Positions 28,652 to 37,533 of a DNA stretch of 64,000 nt are shown here, one piece after another. The stretch is from Deltaproteobacteria bacterium. GTDB lineage: Bacteria; JAMCPX01. The number at the start of each line of letters is the position of its first letter. Positions within the stretch are counted from its first letter, which is position 1. The notes under the pieces were generated by a model, which made no database searches, had not been told where the DNA came from, and saw nothing but the letters and a program-made list of their open reading frames with translations. The stretch spans positions 39,507-103,506 of the forward strand of contig JAMCPX010000054.1 of NCBI GenBank assembly GCA_023382265.1. The letters run 5' to 3'. Position numbers and translations under genes: made by a program.

Positions 28652-29999
28652 GAATGAACAGTTAAATACGCTTATAACCTTATTTACCGGCAGCGTAAGG
28701 AATCTATCCCTTTATCCAAAAACCCATCCAACGATTCAGGACTCTATTAAAAAGATAAATGAAATATTGCACGGGCTCCTTAACAAGAGAAGGGAGGTCT
28801 TAATCGCGGTTATAAAGAACACACTACTGGTGGAGAAAACTCCTTTTTATAATACAACAAAAAGTATAGAAGAATTTATAGAAAGACTGTCAAACATGGG
28901 AGTCAATGGTATTGTTTTTAACAGGGCGGTAAACGATAAGGAAATAATTTTCCTCCTTGAGAGTTTGCTTATACCTTCAGATATACTTAAAGATAAAAAC
29001 GGTATAATGGAAAAATTCAAAAAAGCAGGGATAAGAGGCATTGAAATCAAACATATAGAAGAAGATGTTAAAACGGAGGCATCCAGAACCTATACGGCAG
29101 CAAGAGATGAGATTCTAGATATTATGCATGATCTAAGACTCGGACGCATCCCTGCCAAAACAAATATAAAAAATATAATTAGTGACTTAAACGATGTTAT
29201 GCTCAAAGACAAAAGCACCCTTATGTGCCTTACCATGCTTCAAGATTATGATGAGTATACCTTTAATCATTCTGTGAATGTCGGTATATTTTCCCTCACA
29301 CTCGCACAGGAACTCGGTTATAAAGGGGAAGACCTTTTCAATGTTGGCCTTGCTGGAATACTACATGATATAGGCAAAACAAAGGTACCGAGAGAGATCA
29401 TATTAAAACCGTCACAGCTTACAAATGAGGAATGGAATGAAATGAAAAAACACCCGTCACATGGAGAGAGCATAATCAACGAGATTGGTAATATAAGCGA
29501 AATTTCTGCCACGTTTGTATTGTATCATCACATCAGATATAATTTAAGCGGCTATCCTTTATCGAAAATACATGCACAGCCTGAAGGTTCAAGGGTTGTG
29601 GCAATAGCTGACACTTACGATTCTATGACCACACTCAGGCCATATCAAAGACGATTCGATCCAAAAGAATCTATCAATCTTATTAAGAGTAAGGCTGGAG
29701 AAGATTTTGATCCAGTTTATGTAAAGGCATTTATAAAGGCATTTGGTATAAATCCTGTTGGGTCGGTTGTAAGATTTGATACAAATGAGGTTGGAGTGGT
29801 GACGAGACTTAACGATAAAAATCCTGAGAGACCGTTTATTAAGCTTATTATGGATACGTCGGGTAATAATGTAAATCCAAATGATGAGTTATCCCTTGAA
29901 GAGAAAAACATCATAACCCATGATTATAAAAGGAGTATCGCCGGTTCTATTGGAAGTGCACTTCAAGGTTTGATAGATTTGAACAAATATCTGAAATAG
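28644..29999 (+). CDS. HD-GYP domain protein (putative c-di-GMP phosphodiesterase)
   Basis: A 451-residue protein. An N-terminal module of about 140 residues is shared with the preceding gene. The HD-GYP domain spans about 195-390: H209 in NHSVNVG, HD at 241-242 in LHDIGKTKVP, and the GYP-like motif YHHIRYNLSGYP at about 293-304. HD-GYP enzymes hydrolyse c-di-GMP with two or three metals. The second motif departs from the usual HHExxDGxGYP (E to I, D to N), so activity or specificity may differ. The extra C-terminal part carries GSVVRFDTNEVGVV and a small beta domain. Confidence 0.85.
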   Translation: MPENEQLNTLITLFTGSVRNLSLYPKTHPTIQDSIKKINEILHGLLNKRREVLIAVIKNTLLVEKTPFYNTTKSIEEFIERLSNMGVNGIVFNRAVNDKEIIFLLESLLIPSDILKDKNGIMEKFKKAGIRGIEIKHIEEDVKTEASRTYTAARDEILDIMHDLRLGRIPAKTNIKNIISDLNDVMLKDKSTLMCLTMLQDYDEYTFNHSVNVGIFSLTLAQELGYKGEDLFNVGLAGILHDIGKTKVPREIILKPSQLTNEEWNEMKKHPSHGESIINEIGNISEISATFVLYHHIRYNLSGYPLSKIHAQPEGSRVVAIADTYDSMTTLRPYQRRFDPKESINLIKSKAGEDFDPVYVKAFIKAFGINPVGSVVRFDTNEVGVVTRLNDKNPERPFIKLIMDTSGNNVNPNDELSLEEKNIITHDYKRSIAGSIGSALQGLIDLNKYLK

Positions 30000-30149
30000 A
30001 CAATTAATCCGAAAAATGCAATAAGAGAGGGTAGGGGGGGTTACAACCCGCAACTACCACTTAGCAAAGCGAAACATCAACCCCAAAAATGTATTTGAAA
30101 AAATAACGAACAAACAGAATCTCCTAAGGCATTATTTAAGTTAACCATG

Positions 30150-33100
30150 TTAATCTTCTGCGCTTTTATTCCTCATCTCGTACATCCTCAGTTCCACATC
30201 CAGATTGAGTCTTATCTGGGTTATATCCGCAGATTGGATCTCCGTTAGTTCATCGATGGCATTCAGGATTATATCTACGGCCTCCTGCGGCTGGATTGTA
30301 TCCTGCTTCGCATGCAGCTTGTTCAAGAGCTCCAATACCTTTTCTTTGTCCTCTTTATCGGAGTGGCTGACTTTTAGGTTCTCCACATCCGATATGATCT
30401 GTTTCAACAGTGCCCTTGGTTCTATGGTCACTGTTACAGTGAACGGATATGAGCCATATTGGGTGAGCTGCGGGCCGTTGTTATACCAGACACCTGTGGT
30501 GAAGGTATAAGAACTCGCTGTCTGCGGCATGGTCACGGTGTAGGAGAACGCTGCAGATGCTGATACCGGCAACGCGTAGTGCCACAGGATGGTGCTGTCT
30601 GTTATGGTTCCGTTGTTGAACACCTGCCCTATTCCTACATTGGCAGGCACAGATTCGGTTATGTTCAGGCCAACGGCCACACCGAGGTTTGTGACGCTGA
30701 TCTGTATGCCCTGTGTGCTTGATGGATACAGCCTGTATGGCATGTACTGATAGTTGGGACCCACAAAGCTCAAGGTATTGAGTATAAGCCCCTGTGCCTG
30801 TGTCGTCTCGCTGATATACGACGGGTCAAAGCCCATGCTCACTGCCTCACCCATGCCGTATACGTTCATTGCCATGGCAACGTTCGTTCTGGAGGCCTTA
30901 TCGTGGTCATCATCGCAGGTGCAATTGTCTTTGTCATGATCGTCGTGTTTATAGTCACATTTCTGTGCCGCCTGTGAATAATAACCTGCCATGCCGGCTG
31001 TAGTTAATGTCATATTTACTGCGGTGTGCTGACCGGTGAGTGTCAGTGTCCCGCCGGATGGTGACAGGGCTGTCCGGAGCTCCACAATGACATTCCTCAA
31101 TGTCCTTTGTTCATCATCCATTTGACCCAGCCACTGGACACCGGTAACATCCTTGAGCCACTGCAGATCGTTGGGGTTGGACTTTATAACAACCAACCCG
31201 TCTCCCATGTTGACAGCTTCTCTGAGCTCTTTCTGGATAAGGTCATGATCTTCACCACGATCCTCGAAGCCGGAATCAAGTTTTCCGGTAGAGCCCTCGT
31301 TCTTCTTTACATAGGCATCATCGTTGGACAAGGATATAAGGACATATCGGTTATACATACCTGTATCAAATGCAGTCTCAAACCCATCCCACGTATCGGT
31401 AACCGTATAATAGTAACCGGCATTGGTCAGGAGTGTAGTCAGCGCACTGATCAACTGTCCTGAATAATTACCCGTATCATGCCTGTCTTTATCACACCCT
31501 CCTCCTTCCTTTTGGTCCATATCGAATATCAATACCCCCGGCGGTGTAATCATGCCCTTTGTCACATCCAGCTTTACACTCATAACTGTGAAGCTTACAG
31601 ACTCTGCCGATTGGTTACCCGCACAGTCTGAGGCTGATACTGAAAGTATATGTTTGCCTTGTTCTGTAATAGGGGTACCAGAGATATAAGGTATACCATC
31701 AAGTGTTATCGTTGAGTTTATCAGGTTTGCATCGCTTATGCTTATAACAGGGGTTACAGATGATGTATATGCGACTCCATCTGTTATACCTGTAATTGTT
31801 ATCAATGGCGCTATGGTATCAACCTTGAAATGTACCGACTTGGTCGTTGCATTGCCGCCAAGGTCACTGCCTGTTGCTGTAAGTACATCATTGCCGTCAG
31901 TACTTATTGGCGTACCGCTTACATACGGATTTCCATTTAACAAAATGCTCTGCGATGACAGATGGCAGTCCGTGATGCTTATACCCGGGCTTGGGGTATT
32001 ATAGCAGCCGTTATCAACGACCCCTGTGATAGATACAACAGGCGGGGTCAGATCAACCACCCTGAACCAGGTTTGTGCCACTGTCTTGGCATTCGAGGCT
32101 TTCAAAGCTGCGATATAATCGCCGAACATCTGGCAGGTCACAGGATAGCTGAACGTATTGCCGTAAGTAGCCTGAGTTGCTATGGATGCACTGGTTGTGC
32201 TTATGGTCAACGGTTGTTGGCTTTGCGGGCTTACCAGCATGACCGACGGTGTTATGCTCACACCTGAATTGCCGTTATTGGTTATCGAGTAGCTCACGGA
32301 TATATTATTCCCGGACTCAAGGCTCTGAGGTGCAATACTTATGACGCCGGTAAGACCTGTGAGGTTATCCGATGTCGAGTTTATACCGAAGCTTGTCGTT
32401 GCCTGTGTTAGGAGCGTACCTGAGCTGTCCAGTACCTTTAGTACTGCTTGATAGGTACCCGCAGAGCTTATGCCTGTGTTCCAATTGTACTTTGCCGTGA
32501 AGTATCCCTGAGGCACAAGCAAGGGTATCAATGCAGAATATCCTCCGACAATCGCACCTGATGGATTCAATACTGAGATCTCCATCTCATCACCGGAAAG
32601 CATGGTGTTTGCGCTTAGGTTGTTCACAGTCCCGTTTATAACGGCAATTTCGTTAGGGTTGTAAGAAATCTTATCAGTATTTATATCGCAGCTTATCACC
32701 GCTGTGCCTGTAATCGCACCCGAAGAAAGGATCGTAAAGCTGGTAAATTGTTCTGCTTCCTTGCCTGCAGTATCTGTCAAAATAGCATGTACCATGTACG
32801 GTCCTGAAAGTACGGTGCCGGTATTCCAGAATGTTGTCTGCGTTACGGACTGCCCGGATGAAATCGCCGGTAAGTTCACATCACCAAACGTTGCCACGGT
32901 TACGCCATTGGCATCCTCTATGTCCATTGATAATACAAGGCTGTCGGTAAACGCTGAACCATTATATATACTGGTACTTATATTTACATCTGTATTGGCA
33001 GAATAAACTGGTTTGTCTGTAGCAAGATTCATCTGTATAAAGCTTGTACCTGTAACCTCAGGGATCGGTATGTTCATATTTACTGTTTGCCCATTATATG

Positions 33101-36100
33101 TGTTTTGAAATGACAGATATGCCGAATCTGCAACCGGCTTGCTTTCTCCAAGTCCTAAATCCTTTAATGTGAGATTTAATAGAATATCTGTGCCATTGGC
33201 ATCTACTGAAGTAACACTCCAGTTATACCCGGTCTCTCCAGTTGGAAGACTTGTTATACTTGTCGGGGTTGGGATTGAGCTATTCAATATAATATTAGAT
33301 GGCAATACAAGATTCGTGGATGTATTCACACCAAGTACCTTTTCTGCTGCAACAGGTAATGCAATAATCACCCATGTTGTAGCCGCAAGCCTCGTGTTCA
33401 TTATTCCATCCTGACTATACCATGATCCATCAGGCTGTTGTGCGTTAATTAAAAAATTAATTGCTTTATTTATAACAGCAGACCAAGGATCTACTGATGT
33501 TTGCAACAAAGCATACAGTATCTGTGCCGTAACCAATGAATCACTTTGCCATCCTATATATCTACCCCAGCCTCCATCTGAATTTTGATTGGTTTCTAAC
33601 TGTAATATGTTACTATTAATCAGGTTATCCGCTTGTGCATTCAAAACAGTATCGCTTACAACTTTACCGGCAGATTCAAGTCCAATGATCTGATGAGCCA
33701 TAATCATCATATCCGGTGCTGTGATGAAGCTTCCCGGATTTATGACAAACCTTTCTGCCTGTTCTATCGTATTCAAATAGTCCGGATTATTCGTTATTGT
33801 ATATGCCTCTGTAAACCCAACTAATCCAATAGATGTCATAGACACGGGATTGCTCCACCAGTCCAGGTCCCAAGGTACATAATTAGTTAACCAATAAACC
33901 TCGTTTGTTCCATAACGGTTGGTTTTTAATAACAGATAATTCGCAGCACTGATTATGTTGTTCTGCACATCACTGACATTATGCCAAGAACTAAAAGCCC
34001 ATAATGCCAGCATTGTTGAATCTATAGAGCCATACCCATAGTAGTTCGATACATCCCCAGTTCCATATAGCCCTTGTATACTTCTTAGAAAATTCATTAG
34101 ATTCCATGCAAGAGATGTATCTACTGTTACCTTATTGCTTGCAAGTTCAAGCCCTACCAACGTTTGACTCTGAACATGACAACCATAACAAGGACCGCTC
34201 ACACCCTGCGTATTACTATTCTGGTCCTCCCACTGGACGACCTCTGTTTGCTCGTAGTTTACACCCTTTTGTATGGCATCCAGCATCAACGTCTTCATCG
34301 GATTGTTTGTTGTGCCTGTTAATAAACCCCCTGCAGTCAAATGTATGTCGCCGTTTATGTTTATATTTCCCGGCGGTGCTATTTGAGGACTTACTGTAAA
34401 ACTTGCCACTGCATACGGACCTACATAATAGGTTGTTGTTATATCAGATGCTATGGACGGATCTGTTGCATTCAGAATTACCGAATAATTCCCTCCTTCC
34501 TGCGGTATAAAGCCGCCGAGATCGAGCATTCGAATGTGATTAATAGCGAGATTTGATATTGTTGTATCTGTCGTGTACATGGTATTGTTATTCAGAGATA
34601 CCGTAAGCTGCATTGGCGTGCTGATTGGAATATTTCCGTTATTGCGTATCCCGGCAGATATTTCTATAAATGTGGGTGTGTTCGCAGAGGTCACAGGCGG
34701 ATTAAGGGATATCGAGCCAATCAACTGGGCTGATGATTCTATGTTTATCTCCGTTGACTTTTGCGCATATACGGTCCCGGTAAAGCCACGGTATTGAGAC
34801 AATGGTGAACCGGTGACATTTAAGATGATTTTATAAGTTCCAGCCGGGAATTGCCCCGTGTTCCATTGCATATTTGCCTGATTTATACTGGATGGGACAA
34901 ACGTTGCTTTAGGATTCTGCGGACCAACAACAGCAATTACTTGCCCGTACATGTCCTGAATCTCTGCCGTCACAATCCCGGTAATGGGTGTCGCACCGGT
35001 ATTCTCTATGCTCGCAATGATGCTTACATTCGCATTCGCCGAATAGGATACGTTGTCCGTTGTCAGCGAGATAATGCTTATGTTGTTGGATTGGCTTTCG
35101 TTCATCTGGAAGTTTATGGTGATTGTGCCAAAACCGTTTGTCGTTACTTCAAAGATCGTGCTGTCATACCCGGGCGCAGAACCGATCACCGTGAATGCCA
35201 AAGCGCTTATTCCGCTTATCGTGTACATCCCGCTTGCATCCGTCTTTGCGGAAAGATTTGTCCCAGCTATCATGACACTCGCACCGGTAACCGGCGCGCC
35301 GGTCATCGCGTCGAGTACCCTACCTGTGATTGTTGTCGATGTCGGTATCGGCATAAGGTAAATTGTTTGCAGGTCTGCCGTTGCACCTGCTGATACCATT
35401 ACCTGATAGTTCTGGCTTGTGTATCCTGAGGAAAAAATACTTACCTGATATGTTCCCGCAGTAATGCCCTGAACAAGGAACACTCCCTGTGCGTCGGTTG
35501 TTGCAGATGGTCTCCCTGATATGGAGATTGTAGCACCCGTAATCGGCTGGCTTGTTGATGCATCCAAAACCTTGCCGGTAATACTCCCTGTTGTCGCTGT
35601 AGGCGGCTGGGTGCTTAATTGTGGGTTAAAGAAAAGTATCCCTCCTGCTACAACCGTTCCTGTGCCTGAAACAGGATAATATCCAGCTTTGGATGCTGTT
35701 ATAGTTACACTACCAAGAGTAACATTAGTAAATATGAAACTGCCATCTACCCCTGTTGCGATACTGCGGTTATAAGCACCGGTTACTGTTATTGCTACAC
35801 CACCAAGTGGTTGACCACTGGATGCCTCGGTAACAGTGCCCTTTATGATACCGGTTGTCTGGATCACTGAAAGACCAATATTGCCAAGATTTACAACAGA
35901 ACCTCCAGATACATTCGCTGTAACTGTAGATGAAGCATATCCAGCTAATAAAAAACTTACCTGCTGAGAACCCTGTGGTACGTTAGCAAGACTAAAATTG
36001 CCGGAGCTATCAGTGGTTGCAGATATTGATGGATTGCTTACAAGAATAACAGACACACCATTTAATGACTGATTCGTTAAAGCATCAACCACCTTACCTG

Positions 36101-37010
36101 TAATAGTGCCAGTCGTTACTTGAGGCGGTGGAGAAGGCTTGTTTTCTGATAAATATAATGCCCTTAGTGCCAATGCTGTCGAATACGCATCCTCATTCCA
36201 GCTTCCGTCGTTTGCCTGTGTCGAACTGAGGTAATTTGCTGCATTGCCTAAAATGGTATTGTCCGTTGTTAGTCCTACAAGAGCTATGTACGCGAGAGCA
36301 GTCTCATATACTGTGGACGGACTTGAACCGAATCCACCATCAGAGTTCTGGTGGGCTGTAAGATAGTTCATGGCGTTGTTAAGGACTGTTGCAATTGAGC
36401 TTGTTCTTGCAAACTGCTCAAGCGTGTACGAAACCATCGCTGTCATATACACATTGCTATCATCCCCGGCATAAAACCCCCATCCACCGTCTGTGTTCTG
36501 GTTGGTAACAAGATATAAAACCGCATTGCTGATCGAGGTCTGGTTGGAGTAATTGACGGATTTTAAGGCAGAGAGGGCAAGGGCAGTGTCGAGATTGTTA
36601 ATCCCATAGCCTTCATACCCTCCCCATACTCCACTTGCCGGGTCTATATACGATACAAGCAGACCTTCATCACTGCCGCCTGATAAATGCGTAGACATAC
36701 GCTCGGAAAGATAATCCGTTGTACTGATAGATTGGCTCTGCAGCCAAGAAATAGCATTACTATAGAGAGTTGTATTCGTCTGACTCAATGCCTGCAATGT
36801 GTCTATCACTGCTACTGTCGTGCGGGTAATATCGGTTGTGGAGGTTATATTACCGATTGAACCATCGGAGTTCTGATTATTACTCAACCATGAAAGACCA
36901 TTGGTTATCACAGTAGATTGGGCATGGGCAGTAGAAATACTGAACATAGCAAAAAAAATTATTAAGACTAACTTGATTAAACTTTTTATTAAAAAGTTAT
37001 TCCTTTTCAT
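30150..37010 (-). CDS. Giant secreted multidomain protein with two prenyltransferase-type toroids and a heme site (PT-A)
   Basis: A 2,286-residue exported protein. The start at 37010 has AAAGGAT upstream and gives a signal peptide (MKRNNFLIKSLIKLV...AHAQ). Approximate order: prenyltransferase/squalene-oxidase repeats 30-290 (NQNSDGSIGN, NQNTDGGWGF); four carboxypeptidase-regulatory-like beta domains from 298, 385, 472 and 560 (each near ITGKVLDAST); CARDB-like beta domains; a second toroid about 930-1220 that starts with the heme c motif CYGCH at 941-945; further Ig-like domains including a tandem pair near 1650-1810; an amidotransferase-fold-like part (VLIFDMDQKEGGG onward); an Asp/His-rich stretch near 2020-2038 (possible metal binding); a late beta domain; and a helical C-terminus. 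It is the only full-length PT gene of the array and the last gene of unit A. Function is unknown; a surface or periplasmic carrier is plausible. Confidence 0.85.
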   Translation of the reverse strand: MKRNNFLIKSLIKLVLIIFFAMFSISTAHAQSTVITNGLSWLSNNQNSDGSIGNITSTTDITRTTVAVIDTLQALSQTNTTLYSNAISWLQSQSISTTDYLSERMSTHLSGGSDEGLLVSYIDPASGVWGGYEGYGINNLDTALALSALKSVNYSNQTSISNAVLYLVTNQNTDGGWGFYAGDDSNVYMTAMVSYTLEQFARTSSIATVLNNAMNYLTAHQNSDGGFGSSPSTVYETALAYIALVGLTTDNTILGNAANYLSSTQANDGSWNEDAYSTALALRALYLSENKPSPPPQVTTGTITGKVVDALTNQSLNGVSVILVSNPSISATTDSSGNFSLANVPQGSQQVSFLLAGYASSTVTANVSGGSVVNLGNIGLSVIQTTGIIKGTVTEASSGQPLGGVAITVTGAYNRSIATGVDGSFIFTNVTLGSVTITASKAGYYPVSGTGTVVAGGILFFNPQLSTQPPTATTGSITGKVLDASTSQPITGATISISGRPSATTDAQGVFLVQGITAGTYQVSIFSSGYTSQNYQVMVSAGATADLQTIYLMPIPTSTTITGRVLDAMTGAPVTGASVMIAGTNLSAKTDASGMYTISGISALAFTVIGSAPGYDSTIFEVTTNGFGTITINFQMNESQSNNISIISLTTDNVSYSANANVSIIASIENTGATPITGIVTAEIQDMYGQVIAVVGPQNPKATFVPSSINQANMQWNTGQFPAGTYKIILNVTGSPLSQYRGFTGTVYAQKSTEINIESSAQLIGSISLNPPVTSANTPTFIEISAGIRNNGNIPISTPMQLTVSLNNNTMYTTDTTISNLAINHIRMLDLGGFIPQEGGNYSVILNATDPSIASDITTTYYVGPYAVASFTVSPQIAPPGNININGDIHLTAGGLLTGTTNNPMKTLMLDAIQKGVNYEQTEVVQWEDQNSNTQGVSGPCYGCHVQSQTLVGLELASNKVTVDTSLAWNLMNFLRSIQGLYGTGDVSNYYGYGSIDSTMLALWAFSSWHNVSDVQNNIISAANYLLLKTNRYGTNEVYWLTNYVPWDLDWWSNPVSMTSIGLVGFTEAYTITNNPDYLNTIEQAERFVINPGSFITAPDMMIMAHQIIGLESAGKVVSDTVLNAQADNLINSNILQLETNQNSDGGWGRYIGWQSDSLVTAQILYALLQTSVDPWSAVINKAINFLINAQQPDGSWYSQDGIMNTRLAATTWVIIALPVAAEKVLGVNTSTNLVLPSNIILNSSIPTPTSITSLPTGETGYNWSVTSVDANGTDILLNLTLKDLGLGESKPVADSAYLSFQNTYNGQTVNMNIPIPEVTGTSFIQMNLATDKPVYSANTDVNISTSIYNGSAFTDSLVLSMDIEDANGVTVATFGDVNLPAISSGQSVTQTTFWNTGTVLSGPYMVHAILTDTAGKEAEQFTSFTILSSGAITGTAVISCDINTDKISYNPNEIAVINGTVNNLSANTMLSGDEMEISVLNPSGAIVGGYSALIPLLVPQGYFTAKYNWNTGISSAGTYQAVLKVLDSSGTLLTQATTSFGINSTSDNLTGLTGVISIAPQSLESGNNISVSYSITNNGNSGVSITPSVMLVSPQSQQPLTISTTSASIATQATYGNTFSYPVTCQMFGDYIAALKASNAKTVAQTWFRVVDLTPPVVSITGVVDNGCYNTPSPGISITDCHLSSQSILLNGNPYVSGTPISTDGNDVLTATGSDLGGNATTKSVHFKVDTIAPLITITGITDGVAYTSSVTPVISISDANLINSTITLDGIPYISGTPITEQGKHILSVSASDCAGNQSAESVSFTVMSVKLDVTKGMITPPGVLIFDMDQKEGGGCDKDRHDTGNYSGQLISALTTLLTNAGYYYTVTDTWDGFETAFDTGMYNRYVLISLSNDDAYVKKNEGSTGKLDSGFEDRGEDHDLIQKELREAVNMGDGLVVIKSNPNDLQWLKDVTGVQWLGQMDDEQRTLRNVIVELRTALSPSGGTLTLTGQHTAVNMTLTTAGMAGYYSQAAQKCDYKHDDHDKDNCTCDDDHDKASRTNVAMAMNVYGMGEAVSMGFDPSYISETTQAQGLILNTLSFVGPNYQYMPYRLYPSSTQGIQISVTNLGVAVGLNITESVPANVGIGQVFNNGTITDSTILWHYALPVSASAAFSYTVTMPQTASSYTFTTGVWYNNGPQLTQYGSYPFTVTVTIEPRALLKQIISDVENLKVSHSDKEDKEKVLELLNKLHAKQDTIQPQEAVDIILNAIDELTEIQSADITQIRLNLDVELRMYEMRNKSAED

Positions 37011-37038
37011 ACTTTCATCCTTTGATTCATACTTCAAC

Positions 37039-37515
37039 CTATTTACCGAACCAATTTGGTCCACTGAACCATGTTGCTTTATTGTCTTTTACTACCTTTA
37101 TAAGCCATACCATTAACATTCCTCCAGCGGACAGAAACCACCACCCATATAGGTTGAAATGAATTAATATCATCCCGATTAGCCACAAAATTAGAACAAT
37201 AACTGTTATTTTTTTATGAGTGTTCATTATGTAAAAAGGCATCTTTAAAAATGCCGTAACCTTTTTCTCAATTATTAGTGGAATTGAAATTATTATTACA
37301 GCTATAATTAAGTATATAATTCCCTCTATGACTCTTTCTTTTAGTGACGTATATGTAGTGGTTAATATTAATATCCCTAAAGCAGCAAAACCCATTAGTA
37401 CACCAACTGCACCTTTAAGATTTTTTTCGATTTCTTTTGATGTCAATATTAAATAAATAATATTTACAAACAAGATTACAGTTTGAACTATAATAAGAAT
37501 TGTCTGGTTGTTCAT
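37039..37515 (-). CDS. Small multi-TM protein, type 1 partner (unit A)
   Basis: A 158-residue protein with four to five hydrophobic segments and the C-terminal signature VVKDNKATWF...WF. Close paralogues at 49120-49596 and 58582-59064 also sit directly after TGase genes with the same kind of tail (type 1). It is 18 bp downstream of TGase-A. It is proposed as the immunity or chaperone partner of the type 1 tail. No known family was recognised. Confidence 0.7.
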   Translation of the reverse strand: MNNQTILIIVQTVILFVNIIYLILTSKEIEKNLKGAVGVLMGFAALGILILTTTYTSLKERVIEGIIYLIIAVIIISIPLIIEKKVTAFLKMPFYIMNTHKKITVIVLILWLIGMILIHFNLYGWWFLSAGGMLMVWLIKVVKDNKATWFSGPNWFGK

Positions 37516-37533
37516 ATTATGATCCTACTTTTT

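Noticed and set aside
30000..30149. Terminator or gene between the HD-GYP gene and the giant PT gene
   Set aside because: A G-rich run (GGTAGGGGGGTT) is present but no stable stem with a T tract on either strand.
34851..35393. Plus-strand open frame of 180 codons (and similar frames at 3031-3486, 4662-5135, 62848-63393)
   Set aside because: They lie antisense within well-supported genes, lack ribosome sites and show no domain; they are shadows of the real frames.
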